Shown: piece by piece, positions 1 to 8,493 of the stretch
Layout: each line of letters opens with the position of its first letter
Position numbering within the stretch: the stretch's first letter is position 1
Assembly (NCBI RefSeq): GCF_002285435.1
Contig: NZ_NSBT01000037.1
Span: forward strand, 930,001 to 994,000
Length of the DNA: 64,000 nt
Source of the DNA: Actibacterium ureilyticum
GTDB taxonomy: Bacteria > Pseudomonadota > Alphaproteobacteria > Rhodobacterales > Rhodobacteraceae
Reading direction: 5' to 3'
Made by a program: the position numbers and the translations under genes
The notes under the pieces: generated by a model
What the model saw: only the letters and a program-made list of their open reading frames with translations
Database searches by the model: none
Told to the model about the DNA's origin: nothing

Positions 1-648
1 CATATGAACAAGGTCTACGGCACGATGTCGGGTGGCCTTCTGGTGACCGCGCTGGTGGCGTGGGCCGTTGGCACGAACGATGCGATGGTCAGCGCGATCT
101 TCGCAACGCCGCTGAAATGGCTGGTGATGTTCGCGCCGCTGATCATGGTTTTCGCCTTTGGCGCGATGATCAACCGCCTGTCGGCCGCCGGTGCGCAACT
201 GTTCTTCTATGCCTTCGCGGCGATGATGGGCCTGTCGATCAGCTATATCATGGTGGTCTTCACCGGCATCTCGATCGCACAGACCTTCCTGATCACCTCG
301 ATCGCATTCGCCGGCCTGTCGCTTTGGGGCTATACCACCAAGAAAGACATCTCGGGCTGGGGCAGCTTCCTGATCATGGGTGTGATCGGCCTGATCGTGG
401 CGTCGATCGTGAACATCTTCCTGGGCAGCCCGGCGCTGATGTTCGCAATCTCGGTGATCGGCGTGCTGATCTTCGCGGGCCTGACCGCTTATGATACGCA
501 GAAGATCAAGACCGATTACCTGCAGCACGCGCATGCGATGGACAGTGAATGGCTGGGCAAAGCGGCGATCATGGGCGCACTGAACCTGTACCTGGACTTC
601 ATCAACATGTTCATGTTCCTGCTGCAGCTGTTCGGCAGCCGCGAGTGA
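1..648 (+). CDS. Bax inhibitor-1 (BI-1/YccA) family membrane protein, 5'-truncated by window edge
   Basis: An integral inner-membrane protein of the BI-1/YccA/YbhL family, whose members modulate membrane proteolysis or ion flux; the substrate is unknown. The visible 215 codons are almost entirely hydrophobic helices, about six or seven. A late segment, YDTQKIK, carries the conserved Asp of the family. The frame is open to base 1, with a His codon directly before the first Met. Family members normally have some 20-30 residues before the equivalent MNKVYG segment, so the true start very probably lies upstream of the window. A strong terminator follows at 673-698. Family assignment is confident; biological role is not. 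Confidence 0.88.
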   Translation, partial: HMNKVYGTMSGGLLVTALVAWAVGTNDAMVSAIFATPLKWLVMFAPLIMVFAFGAMINRLSAAGAQLFFYAFAAMMGLSISYIMVVFTGISIAQTFLITSIAFAGLSLWGYTTKKDISGWGSFLIMGVIGLIVASIVNIFLGSPALMFAISVIGVLIFAGLTAYDTQKIKTDYLQHAHAMDSEWLGKAAIMGALNLYLDFINMFMFLLQLFGSRE

Positions 649-672
649 TCCGCGCGAACATCTGAAAACACC

Positions 673-698
673 AAGGCCGGCATCACGCCGGCCTTTTT
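673..698 (+). terminator. Rho-independent terminator of the BI-1 gene
   Basis: A 7-bp perfect GC stem (675-681 with 687-693), loop ATCAC, is followed by five T residues. It ends transcription of the BI-1 gene and shields the convergent glycosyltransferase gene. Confidence 0.85.
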
Positions 699-709
699 CT
701 TGTGCGGTG

Positions 710-2242
710 TCAGCGCTTGATCCGGCCCGTCCAGAACAGGAATGCGCCGTCCTGCCCCACCACCTGCAGATCCCGCAAGCGCGGCGCCAGCTGCGGCAGG
801 TCATCCTGATGGCACACGCCGCGCAGCTTGCCCCTGAGCCGTTCGCGATACCCATCCACGCGATCGGGGGTCTTCAGCCCGACAAAGGGCTTGTCATTAA
901 CCGCGCCATAGACCGAAATCATACCATCGGGAAAACGGCTTTCGCGGGTGAAATTGCACACGACAAGGGTTTCGTCCTGCTGCAATCCCGGCGCCATCTT
1001 CGACAACGCCGCGATCTTGGCCAGGGTCAGGTCGCTGGGATAGAGCGTCAGGTCCGCCGCCGGACGAAACGGCCCGCCCGCCCCGGCCGAGATCAGCGCG
1101 GCCAGGCCCAGCCCCAGCACCTGCCAGCGGCGCGCGCACAGCGACACCAGCACCACGCCCAGCGCCGCCGCCAACAGCGGCACGAACAGCAGCGTATAGC
1201 GCGCATAGACGCTGCCATTGGCCAGCAGCATGGCCAACGCGAAAATGGCAAACAACCCCGGCAGGAACAGAAGATCCGCCTGCCGCAGGCGGAACGGCAA
1301 CCAGGCCAGCGCCACGATCATCAGGCTGCGCAACAGCGGCTCGGACGCGATGATCAGATCATAAAGATCGCTGCCGGTGCGCTGCTTCACCACCGGGCCG
1401 ACGGGCGCGAACCGCTCGACCATCTGGCGCCCGTACAGGTCCTGGATCGCGATCCCCCCATGCAGCAGAGACTGGAACAGGGGCCAGACCAGCACGCCCG
1501 CGATGGATAGCCAGATCGCGCGCTTGTAGTGCGGCGTTTCCTTGAACCGCGCGGTGGTGCCGCCGTGATAGGCCGCCGTCCGGTTATACAGCCACAGGCC
1601 CAGCCACAGTATCACCAGCCCCACCGGCGCCTTCTGCAACGCGCCCAGCGTGATCGACAGCGCGACCGCATACCACCATCGCGGGTTCTGGAACGCCTTG
1701 AGCATGGTGATCAGCGTCAGGGTCAGGAAAAACGTCGCCCCCACATCCAGCATCGCGGATACCGCATGGCCCCACAGCTCGACCGAGCTGGCGCATAGCA
1801 GCACCGCGGCGGGCATCGCCCAGGGCAGACCCGGCGCCAGCAGCAGCGCCAGCCAGGCGCACAGCCCCAGCGTGCCCAGCATGAACAGCATCGACGGCAG
1901 GCGCAGCGCCACGGTCTGGTCGACCCCGGCCTCGATCAGGCCGCCGATCATCCAGTATTGCAGCGGCGGCTTGCGAAAACCCGGCCTGTTGTTGTTATAG
2001 ACGGTCGTCCAATCGTCGAACCGGGCGAAGCCCATCGACCGGTCCAGCGTGTGGAATTCGTCGAAATGCCGGATCGCCCCCTGGGGCAGGTATTGCAGAT
2101 GCCAGATCCAGACCGCCGCGATCAGCAAAACGGTGACAATGGCCGGCAAAAGCACGGGCCCGGGCACCGCGCCCAAAGGCGGCTTTGCCTGGAAATGTTC
2201 CTTGATACGGTCGCTCAGCCGCGCAAGCGTCTGCTTCAACAT
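710..2242 (-). CDS. Glycosyltransferase family 39 (ArnT/PMT-like) membrane protein
   Basis: A 510-aa polytopic membrane protein resembling the GT39/ArnT group, which transfers sugars from polyprenyl-phosphate carriers at the periplasmic face. After the first membrane segment comes an acidic loop with DEFHTL. A following segment, RKPPLQYWMIGG, resembles the KPP-L-YW signature of these enzymes. Many hydrophobic segments follow, and the C-terminal third is a soluble periplasmic domain. I chose the ATG at 2242 because it has a GGGGG-rich ribosome-binding region. A longer reading from a TTG at 2293 would begin inside the rpmG terminator hairpin. Acceptor and donor cannot be told from sequence. Confidence 0.75.
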   Translation of the reverse strand: MLKQTLARLSDRIKEHFQAKPPLGAVPGPVLLPAIVTVLLIAAVWIWHLQYLPQGAIRHFDEFHTLDRSMGFARFDDWTTVYNNNRPGFRKPPLQYWMIGGLIEAGVDQTVALRLPSMLFMLGTLGLCAWLALLLAPGLPWAMPAAVLLCASSVELWGHAVSAMLDVGATFFLTLTLITMLKAFQNPRWWYAVALSITLGALQKAPVGLVILWLGLWLYNRTAAYHGGTTARFKETPHYKRAIWLSIAGVLVWPLFQSLLHGGIAIQDLYGRQMVERFAPVGPVVKQRTGSDLYDLIIASEPLLRSLMIVALAWLPFRLRQADLLFLPGLFAIFALAMLLANGSVYARYTLLFVPLLAAALGVVLVSLCARRWQVLGLGLAALISAGAGGPFRPAADLTLYPSDLTLAKIAALSKMAPGLQQDETLVVCNFTRESRFPDGMISVYGAVNDKPFVGLKTPDRVDGYRERLRGKLRGVCHQDDLPQLAPRLRDLQVVGQDGAFLFWTGRIKR

Positions 2243-2293
2243 CTTTGCCCCCAGCCCTGACCGGGGATCAGGATTTCTGGCCCTAAACTTCAA

Positions 2294-2317
2294 AGGGCCG
2301 CGCTGATGCGCGGCCCT
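2294..2317 (-). terminator. Terminator hairpin of rpmG
   Basis: A perfect 10-bp stem (2294-2303 with 2308-2317), loop of four, lies 25 bases beyond the rpmG stop on the minus strand. It is followed by only three U residues, so the U tract is weak. Confidence 0.65.
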
Positions 2318-2342
2318 GTGTCATGTTTACGATCAGGAAGGC

Positions 2343-2510
2343 TTACTTGATCTTGCCTTCTTTGTATTCGACATGCTTGCGCACGACGGGATCGTATTTC
2401 TTTACCACCATCTTCTCGGTCATGGTGCGGGCATTCTTCTTGGTCACATAGAAGTGGCCGGTGTCCGCGGTCGAGTTCAGGCGGATCTTGATCGTGGTCG
2501 GCTTCGCCAT
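2343..2510 (-). CDS. rpmG: 50S ribosomal protein L33
   Basis: A 55-aa basic ribosomal protein of the large subunit. The sequence [18 protein letters not shown] near the start and VTKKNART in the middle are the classic L33 pattern. It lacks the zinc-binding CxxC pairs, so it is the cysteine-free (C-) form usual in alphaproteobacteria. The ATG at 2510 is preceded by GGAG. An upstream in-frame extension to 2543 is arginine-rich and not part of the family. Monocistronic, with its own terminator. Confidence 0.97.
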   Translation of the reverse strand: MAKPTTIKIRLNSTADTGHFYVTKKNARTMTEKMVVKKYDPVVRKHVEYKEGKIK

Positions 2511-2636
2511 TTTTCGTCTCCGTCGAGCGGGCGGCGCGGCCACCCGTGAAATCCTTGAAGCCCGCCTTTTACTGTTCTGACGACCCGAGTCAACCGCGAT
2601 TTCGCAATAACTGCGCCTGACCGGGCCGTGCCGTGG

Positions 2637-2661
2637 GAAAACCGGCCTGTGCCGGGCCGGT
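2637..2661 (-). terminator. Terminator of the TerB/DUF533 gene
   Basis: A 7-bp stem (2641-2647 with 2655-2661) begins immediately after the stop codon of the minus-strand gene and is followed by three U residues. Confidence 0.6.
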
Positions 2662-3366
2662 TCAGGCCTTCATCCCCATCGCCGCATGGACCCGGGCGCG
2701 GGTCGCATCGCTGAGACCCAGCGCCTTGGCCAGCCCGTCGAGATACTGTGCCTCGGGCGCGCTGTCGACCTTGACCGTCATCAATGAGGTTGCATAGACC
2801 TGCGATTTCATCTGTTCCGAGGTATCGGCAGCCAGCGCGGTGATATCGACGGGCGCGGCCATTTCCTTTTTCACGAAGTCGCGCTCTTCCTTGTCGAGCT
2901 CGCCCATCATCTCCATGATCTTGGCCTGCTCGTCCTTGTCGATCTCGCCATCGACCTTGGCGGCCTGGATCATCGCGCGGATCATCAGCTTGGCGTTTTC
3001 CTCCATGCTGGAACTGGCGACCTTGTTACCGGTCAGCGTGTCCCAGAAGGCGCCGGTCTGCTCGGCGCCCGCGGCGGCGGCCCCGGTCATGGCGCTCATC
3101 AGCCCGCCCATGCCCGCCATCGCGCTTTCGCCCGCCTGCGTCGGCATGCCGAATTTCGAAAACATGTCCTGCATCGCCTTGGTCCCGCCGGGAATGCCCA
3201 GCTTTTCCATCATGCCGTCCATCTGCTCGGCCATGTTGGCCGTGGCCGGGTTGGATTTCATCGCCTCTTGCAGGCCCGCCATGCCGCCCATCTGCTTGTA
3301 TTTGTCCAAGCCCTTGGCGGCGGCGAAACCTGCGGCCAGCGTGGCCAGCGTTCTGACGAAACTCAT
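2662..3366 (-). CDS. TerB/DUF533-family protein
   Basis: A 234-aa protein. The N-terminal stretch [19 protein letters not shown] is weakly hydrophobic, followed by a Met/Gly-rich low-complexity region to about residue 120. The C-terminal half is an alpha-helical TerB-like (DUF533/YebE) domain with the acidic DGEIDKDE loop characteristic of the family, probably a divalent-metal site. The start at 3366 has a strong AAAGGAG at proper spacing. Its function is unknown; TerB-like domains recur in stress-response membrane systems. It is convergent with nothing and is transcribed after rnpB in the same direction. A TerC/TelA cluster sits about 9 kb away and may be functionally related, but that is speculation. 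Confidence 0.8.
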   Translation of the reverse strand: MSFVRTLATLAAGFAAAKGLDKYKQMGGMAGLQEAMKSNPATANMAEQMDGMMEKLGIPGGTKAMQDMFSKFGMPTQAGESAMAGMGGLMSAMTGAAAAGAEQTGAFWDTLTGNKVASSSMEENAKLMIRAMIQAAKVDGEIDKDEQAKIMEMMGELDKEERDFVKKEMAAPVDITALAADTSEQMKSQVYATSLMTVKVDSAPEAQYLDGLAKALGLSDATRARVHAAMGMKA

Positions 3367-3444
3367 GGAAATCTCCTTTGTGGCACCCTGCGATGAAACG
3401 TATCGGACCCACTGTAGCAATTTTTTTCGCGATTGCAGAAAAAT

Positions 3445-3838
3445 ATGCGCGGATGGCCTGTAAGCCGGATTCTGTCCACCCCGGACCGTGATCCGGGGCT
3501 GGATGACCATTCCTCTGGGCGCATCGTTGCCGATACGCTCTAGCTGCCAACCCGGGTCTCTGGGCCAAAGCTTCCCTGCGGGCGCACCCGCGCGAGACCC
3601 CTATTCGGCATTGCTCCCGGTGGGGCTTGCCGTGCCACGACTGTTACCAGCCCTGCGGTGGGCTCTTACCCCACCGTTTCACCCTTGCCCCGGCCGGGCC
3701 GGGGCGGTCTGTTTTCTGTGGCGCTTTCCCTCGGGTTTCCCCGGCCGGGCGTTACCCGGCACCGTTGCCTTGTGGAGTCCGGACTTTCCTCCCTGGCGGG
3801 TTGCCCCGCCGAAGGCGGCCATCCGGCCATCCGCGCAA
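3445..3838 (-). ncRNA. rnpB: RNase P RNA (class A)
   Basis: The catalytic RNA that matures tRNA 5' ends. On the minus strand the sequence contains the universal core GAGGAAAGTCCGGACTCCAC (about 3775-3794) and the 3' segment CAGAATCCGGCTTACAGGCC. The terminal P1 helix is visible: GCGCGGATGGCC at the 5' end (3836-3825) pairs perfectly with GGCCATCCGCGC at the 3' end (3458-3447). Length, near 394 nt, fits class A. The 3' end runs into an AU-rich ATATTTTT stretch that probably ends transcription. Several open frames overlap it on both strands and are artefacts. Confidence 0.96.
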
Positions 3839-3843
3839 GGGGG

Positions 3844-3872
3844 CAATACTCTTTGTGGACGGTCCGCGTCAA
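3844..3872 (-). promoter_or_regulatory. Sigma-70-type promoter of rnpB
   Basis: On the minus strand TTGACG (3872-3867) and GTATTG (3849-3844) are 17 bases apart. The RNA begins about 6-8 bases after the -10 element. The -35 box lies only a few bases past the ampD stop codon. Confidence 0.7.
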
Positions 3873-3878
3873 TGCGGC

Positions 3879-4544
3879 TCAGGTCCACAGCGCGCTGTGG
3901 CCCAGGGGCGTGAAATCCTCGGGCGCCAGCGGCCCTGTGGCCTGCGGGCGGTACCGCAAGCGCACAGCGGCCAAAAGGGTTTCGTCGTCAACCGGGGCCG
4001 TGAACCCCGCATCACGAGCAAGCTGTCGAAACAAGTCTGCCGGCACGTCCCCCGGCCCGGCATCATACCCCCGTCGTCCAGCCAGCCCCATCCGTTCCAG
4101 CCGCAGCCAGTCGAAACGCGGACCGGGATCGCATTTGCGGCCCGGCGCCATGTCGGAATGCCCGATCACGCCTGCGGGCGGAATGGACCAGCGCGCCATG
4201 ATACCGGGCAAAAGCCGTTCCAGCGTCGCCATCTGGGGTTCGGGGAAAGGGTGATCGCCGGTATTGGCCAGCTCGATCCCGATGGAATGGGAATTCACAT
4301 CCGTGATCGCGCCCCACTGCCCCGCCCCGGCATGCCAGGCGCGCTGGCCCTCGTCCACCATCTGCCACAGGGTGCCGGTTTCGCAGATCAGGTAATGCGC
4401 CGAAACCTCGGCCAGCGGGTCGCACAGGCGTTCCAGCGCCGCATGGGCGCTGGTCATGGCGGTATAGTGCAGCACGATCAGACCGGGCCGCGCCCCGTCA
4501 CGACGCGGGCCGAAATTGGGTGACAGGTGCCGGATCGGCGTCAC
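3879..4544 (-). CDS. ampD: N-acetylmuramoyl-L-alanine amidase, AmpD type
   Basis: A 221-aa zinc amidase that cleaves 1,6-anhydro-muropeptides (or peptidoglycan) during cell-wall recycling. The amidase_2 core shows LIVLHYTAM with the first zinc His, SAHYLI, SIGIELAN with the catalytic Glu, and GHSDMAPGRKCDPG with the second His and the Asp/Cys metal ligand region. No signal peptide is seen, as expected for cytoplasmic AmpD. The start is taken as the GTG at 4544, five bases after the upstream lipoprotein stop. A longer frame from TTG at 4589 would overlap that gene. There is no clear Shine-Dalgarno, so translational coupling is likely. Confidence 0.88.
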   Translation of the reverse strand: MTPIRHLSPNFGPRRDGARPGLIVLHYTAMTSAHAALERLCDPLAEVSAHYLICETGTLWQMVDEGQRAWHAGAGQWGAITDVNSHSIGIELANTGDHPFPEPQMATLERLLPGIMARWSIPPAGVIGHSDMAPGRKCDPGPRFDWLRLERMGLAGRRGYDAGPGDVPADLFRQLARDAGFTAPVDDETLLAAVRLRYRPQATGPLAPEDFTPLGHSALWT

Positions 4545-4549
4545 CGTGC

Positions 4550-5245
4550 TCAGCGGTTCACGGCCAGCCGGAACGGGCGCGGGTCCCAACCACAGGCAAA
4601 GCCGTCGCCATCGGGGTCCAGGTTCAGCTTGTCCTTTTCCGGGCCACCGGCCTTCAGGAAGGCCTCCTGCGCCAGATCGGACGAGGTGTATTTGGCACAG
4701 GACCGCGCCGGATCGCCGCGCAGCCCCGACCGGCGATAGGCCTGCTGTCCGGGCTGGTTGTTGGTGGACAGCGCGAAGTCGACGATGTTCACACCGCTGC
4801 CGCCCTGCCGCGTGGGCACGGCGGTGGGCGCGATCACCTCATAGGTCTGGCGCTGCGCCTGCAGGCGCTGGCGGTCGCTCTGTATCGTTTCACGCTCGGA
4901 CACGGCCGAAAAATCCTGTTCGTCCGAGATCCCGGGGTTGTTGGTCGTGACCACAGGCGCGGGCGCGCCCGTCCCCTCTGACGCGTCAATGGCCGCACCC
5001 GCGACCCGGGCGATGTCGACCTCGGCGGATTCGGGGGGACCCGCGATCTGTTGCGGGCTGACGGTTGCCTGACCCTGCGGCGCGCGCACGGTGGTTTCCC
5101 CGGCCAGCTGCCGGTCCCGCTGGATACGCTGCTGCTGATAGCTGCCGTAATCTTCAAACCCGACACCGGCACCGGAATCCGGCACCTGCGGCGCGCATGC
5201 CGTCAGAAGAACACCGACCAGAACGAAGGAACCCGTACGCATCAT
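4550..5245 (-). CDS. Lipoprotein with C-terminal excalibur-like calcium-binding motif
   Basis: A 231-aa secreted lipoprotein. The N-terminus MMRTGSFVLVGVLLTAC is a typical lipoprotein signal with lipobox LTAC. The middle is Gln/Arg-rich and low in complexity. The last 60 residues hold two Cys and the DPDGDGFACGWDP loop, matching the excalibur domain (Dx DxDGxxC), a predicted calcium-binding fold. The domain also carries GDPARSCAKY upstream, matching the family's paired cysteine. Function unknown; probably envelope-associated. It is co-directional and nearly contiguous with ampD, suggesting a small cell-envelope operon. Confidence 0.75.
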   Translation of the reverse strand: MMRTGSFVLVGVLLTACAPQVPDSGAGVGFEDYGSYQQQRIQRDRQLAGETTVRAPQGQATVSPQQIAGPPESAEVDIARVAGAAIDASEGTGAPAPVVTTNNPGISDEQDFSAVSERETIQSDRQRLQAQRQTYEVIAPTAVPTRQGGSGVNIVDFALSTNNQPGQQAYRRSGLRGDPARSCAKYTSSDLAQEAFLKAGGPEKDKLNLDPDGDGFACGWDPRPFRLAVNR

Positions 5246-5282
5246 ACCAACCTGCCCTTGTTTTCAAGCGTTTCGGCGCAAC

Positions 5283-6770
5283 TTACCACCATTTCACAGG
5301 CTTGGAAACAAAGCCCGCGGCGGCTTCCAGCGCATAGGCCGTGTTCAGCAGATCGCCCTCTTCCCACGGCCGCCCGATCAGTTGCAGCCCTAGCGGCAGC
5401 CCTTGTTTATCAAGCCCCGCGGGCACCGAAATGCCGGGCAGACCGGCCAGGTTCACGGTGACGGTGAAGACGTCGTTCAAATACATTTGAACCGGATCGG
5501 CATCGGCCATCTCGCCCAGCCCGAAGGCGGCCGAGGGCGTCGCGGGCGTCAGGATCGCATCGACCCCGGCGGCAAAGACATCCTCGAAATCCTTCTTGAT
5601 CAACGCGCGCACCTTGCGGGCGCGGTTGTAATAGGCGTCATAGAAGCCCGCCGACAGCACATAGGTGCCGATCATCACCCGGCGCTTGACCTCGGGGCCG
5701 AAGCCCTCGGCGCGGGTCTTTTCGTACATCTGCACGATGCCGTCGCCCTGTGCCAGCTTGGCCCGGTGGCCATAGCGCACCCCGTCATAGCGCGCCAGGT
5801 TGCTGGACGCCTCGGCCGGGGCCACCACGTAATAGGCGGGCAGCGCGTATTTGGTGTGCGGCAGGGTGATATCGACGATCTCGGCGCCCGCATCCTTCAG
5901 CATCTCGGCGCCGTCATGCCACAGCTTCTCGATCTCTTCGGGCATGCCATCCATGCGGTATTCCGCCGGGATGCCGATCTTCTTGCCCTTGATGTCGCCG
6001 GTCAGCATGGCTTCGAAATCCGGCACCGGCAGATCGGCGCTGGTGCTGTCCTTGGGGTCATGGCCCATCATCGCCGTGCCCATGATCGCCGCATCGCGCA
6101 CGGTCTTGGTCATCGGCCCGGCCTGATCGAGGCTCGAGGCAAAGGCCACGATGCCCCAGCGCGAGCACCGGCCATAGGTGGGTTTCAGCCCCACGATGCC
6201 GGTAAAGGCCGCGGGCTGGCGGATCGAGCCGCCGGTATCGGTGCCGGTCGCCGCCAGGCACAGGTCGGCGGCCACGGCACTGGCCGAGCCACCGGACGAG
6301 CCGCCCGGCGTCAGCGCCGCGTCGTCATTGCCGCGCCGCCAGGGGTTCACCGCATTGCCGTAAACGCTGGTTTCATTGGACGATCCCATGGCGAATTCGT
6401 CCATGTTCAGCTTGCCTAGCATCACCGCACCGTCATCGGCCAGTTTCTGGCTGACGGTGGATTCGTATTCCGGCTTGAACCCTTCCAGAATGCCACTGGC
6501 GGCCTGGCTGGCCACGCCTTTGGTGCAGAACAGGTCCTTGATCCCCACCGGGATGCCGCACATGGCGGGCGCGTCCCCGGCCTGAATGCGGGCATCGGCG
6601 GCCTTGGCACGCTCCAGCGCGATCTCGGGCGTCTTGTGCACGAAAGCGCCCAGCGCATCGGCGGCGTCGATGGCGCTCAAACAGGCTTCGGTCAGTTCGA
6701 CGGCGGTGGTGTCGCCCGCGCGCAGCTTGTCGCGCGCCTCGGCAATGGTCAGGTTGTTCAGATCAGACAT
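5283..6770 (-). CDS. gatA: Aspartyl/glutamyl-tRNA amidotransferase subunit A
   Basis: The 495-aa amidase subunit of GatCAB, which releases ammonia from glutamine to convert Glu-tRNAGln (and Asp-tRNAAsn) to the cognate aminoacyl-tRNA. The amidase-signature triad is visible: Lys78 in GIKDLF, cis-Ser158 in [10 protein letters not shown], and nucleophile Ser182 in TGGSIRQP. The start codon overlaps the gatC stop by one base (TAATG), so the two subunits are translationally coupled. gatB is not adjacent. Confidence 0.97.
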   Translation of the reverse strand: MSDLNNLTIAEARDKLRAGDTTAVELTEACLSAIDAADALGAFVHKTPEIALERAKAADARIQAGDAPAMCGIPVGIKDLFCTKGVASQAASGILEGFKPEYESTVSQKLADDGAVMLGKLNMDEFAMGSSNETSVYGNAVNPWRRGNDDAALTPGGSSGGSASAVAADLCLAATGTDTGGSIRQPAAFTGIVGLKPTYGRCSRWGIVAFASSLDQAGPMTKTVRDAAIMGTAMMGHDPKDSTSADLPVPDFEAMLTGDIKGKKIGIPAEYRMDGMPEEIEKLWHDGAEMLKDAGAEIVDITLPHTKYALPAYYVVAPAEASSNLARYDGVRYGHRAKLAQGDGIVQMYEKTRAEGFGPEVKRRVMIGTYVLSAGFYDAYYNRARKVRALIKKDFEDVFAAGVDAILTPATPSAAFGLGEMADADPVQMYLNDVFTVTVNLAGLPGISVPAGLDKQGLPLGLQLIGRPWEEGDLLNTAYALEAAAGFVSKPVKWW

Positions 6771-7057
6771 TATTCCACCACCTTCGGCACGGCAAAGAAC
6801 CCCTCGCGCGCGTCGGGCGCGTTCGACAGGATCTGGTCCTGATAGCCCCCGTCGGTCACCACGTCGTCACGGCGTTTCAGGCGCATTGGCGTCACGCTGG
6901 TCATCGGCTCTACGCCCTCGACATCGACCTCGTTCAACTGCTCCATGAAGGTCAGGATCTGCGACAGCTCGCCCGCCAGCGCGGGCAGGTCGGCTTCGTC
7001 TACAGCGATGCGCGCCAGATGGGCCACCTTGCGCGCGGTGTCGATATCGATGGACAT
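6770..7057 (-). CDS. gatC: Aspartyl/glutamyl-tRNA amidotransferase subunit C
   Basis: A 95-aa subunit that wraps around and stabilises GatA-Gat[21 protein letters not shown] at the N-terminus and [20 protein letters not shown] at the C-terminus are typical of the family. The start is preceded by GGAGATTTCC. First gene of a gatC-gatA operon. Confidence 0.96.
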   Translation of the reverse strand: MSIDIDTARKVAHLARIAVDEADLPALAGELSQILTFMEQLNEVDVEGVEPMTSVTPMRLKRRDDVVTDGGYQDQILSNAPDAREGFFAVPKVVE

Positions 7058-7087
7058 GGAAATCTCCGTCTCTTGTCAGCGCCGGGT

Positions 7088-7741
7088 TTAGCCTTGCGGG
7101 CCTTGGGCTGCAAGCCTGTGGCGGCGCAGAACCGCGATCATCCAGCCCAGCATCAACGCATTGCAGCAATGCCACAGGAAATGCGTGCCCACCGGGATCG
7201 CGGCGCAAAGCGGTTGGTCGAGACTGCGAAAGGTCAGCGACACCACCAGAAGCCCCGCGCCGATGGCCAGCCCGCGCGCCACCTGCGGCAGGCGGTTGCG
7301 CAGCAGCACGGCATAGATCGCGATCAGGATCGGCAGCGGCGCATAGGCCGATGCCGCCTGCATCCCGGGCACCCGGTCGACCAGCGGGGTGACCACGGCG
7401 GCAAAGGGAAAGAACAGCGCCGTCAGGCCCAGCGCAAGCCAACGGCCAAGCCCCCAGAACCGGCGATTGGCCGCAAAGATATAGAGCAGCGAGAACACCG
7501 CGATGGGCGCCACATCCGCCACCCCGGCCCAGACCGTGGCATGGGTGTGAAACAGGTACGACCCCACCCCGATGCCCCCCAGGATCAGGCACAAGGCACG
7601 CTCCAGCACGCCATCCACCCGCCGCCACATCACCAGCGCCGCAATCACGAAGGCGGCATTCGTCACCGCGTTCAGCGGCTCGGCCCAATAGCCCGGGCCA
7701 AGCCGTTCGCAATAACCGTCAACCTGACGCATCCAGTCCAT
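7088..7741 (-). CDS. Ceramidase-like (CREST superfamily) membrane hydrolase
   Basis: A 217-aa, seven-helix membrane protein. The CREST-superfamily catalytic signature is visible: a Ser-x3-His with a later Asp in SYLFHTHATVWAGVAD, and the HxxxH pair in HFLWHCCNAL near the C-terminus. The family includes alkaline ceramidases and other metal-dependent transmembrane amidases; in bacteria the substrate is mostly unknown. The start at 7741 was chosen because family homology begins at MDWMRQVDGYCERL. A longer frame to 7834 overlaps the divergent hydrolase gene. Start codons at 7741 and 7732 are both possible. Confidence 0.72.
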   Translation of the reverse strand: MDWMRQVDGYCERLGPGYWAEPLNAVTNAAFVIAALVMWRRVDGVLERALCLILGGIGVGSYLFHTHATVWAGVADVAPIAVFSLLYIFAANRRFWGLGRWLALGLTALFFPFAAVVTPLVDRVPGMQAASAYAPLPILIAIYAVLLRNRLPQVARGLAIGAGLLVVSLTFRSLDQPLCAAIPVGTHFLWHCCNALMLGWMIAVLRRHRLAAQGPQG

Positions 7742-7796
7742 CGTGACAGGGGCCCGTGCTTTGTTAGACTTCCCCCAACCACATAGGAGGGAATCG

Positions 7797-8489
7797 ATGA
7801 AAATCATATGGCTCGGGCATTCCGGCTTTCGCATCGAAATCGGCGATCAAGTCCTGCTGGTCGACCCGTGGCTGACCGGCAACCCGATGTTCCCCGAAGG
7901 CGCGCGGGCCGAAGCCATTGCCGGGGCGACCCATATCCTGCTCAGCCACGGTCATGGCGATCACTCCGCCGACACGCTGGCGATTGCCAAGGACCTGTCG
8001 ATCCCTGCCGTCGGCATCTATGACCTGATGTCCTTCTGGGAGGAAAGCGAGGGCATCGCCACCGTGGGCTTCAACAAGGGCGGCACGGTCACCCTGGGCG
8101 ATGTGTCGGTGACGATGGTGCATGCGGTGCATTCCTCGTCGCTGGGGTCGGCCAACGGGCCGGTCTATGCCGGGTCCGAGGCCGGGTTCATGATCTCGGG
8201 CGAGGGGCGCACGATCTACTTTACCGGCGATACGGATGTGATGGCCGACATGGCGCTGTTTCAGGACCTGCATGCGCCCGATATCGGCATTCTGTGCGCG
8301 GGCGGGCATTTCACGATGGGGATGGAACGCGCGGCCTATGCGGCAAAGAAATTCTTCGATTTCAAAACGGTCATCCCCTGCCACTACAAGACCTTCCCGC
8401 TGCTGGAACAATCCGCACAGGCGTTGAAAGACGGGTTGCCCGGCGTCGATGTGATCGAGCCCGAGGTCATGACACCCATGGTGCTGTAA
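7797..8489 (+). CDS. UPF0173-type metal-dependent hydrolase (metallo-beta-lactamase fold)
   Basis: A 230-aa cytoplasmic metallo-hydrolase. The fold's metal ligands are seen in LSHGHGDHSAD (HxHxDH), HAVHSS, FTGDTDV, and a late PCHYKTFP His. The start has a textbook AGGAGGG seven bases upstream. Members of this family are widespread but their substrate is not established. The next gene, a DoeA-like peptidase, starts five bases after the stop, so they form an operon. Confidence 0.85.
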   Translation: MKIIWLGHSGFRIEIGDQVLLVDPWLTGNPMFPEGARAEAIAGATHILLSHGHGDHSADTLAIAKDLSIPAVGIYDLMSFWEESEGIATVGFNKGGTVTLGDVSVTMVHAVHSSSLGSANGPVYAGSEAGFMISGEGRTIYFTGDTDVMADMALFQDLHAPDIGILCAGGHFTMGMERAAYAAKKFFDFKTVIPCHYKTFPLLEQSAQALKDGLPGVDVIEPEVMTPMVL

Positions 8490-8493
8490 CCGC

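Noticed and set aside
2240-2293. Longer N-terminus of the GT39-like protein from a TTG at 2293
   Set aside because: It would begin inside the rpmG terminator stem, while the ATG at 2242 has a good ribosome site.
3488-4254. Several long open frames on the plus strand over the RNase P RNA and ampD
   Set aside because: They lie across rnpB, whose conserved core and P1 pairing are clear, and antisense to ampD. Their proteins are Arg/Pro-rich without family features.
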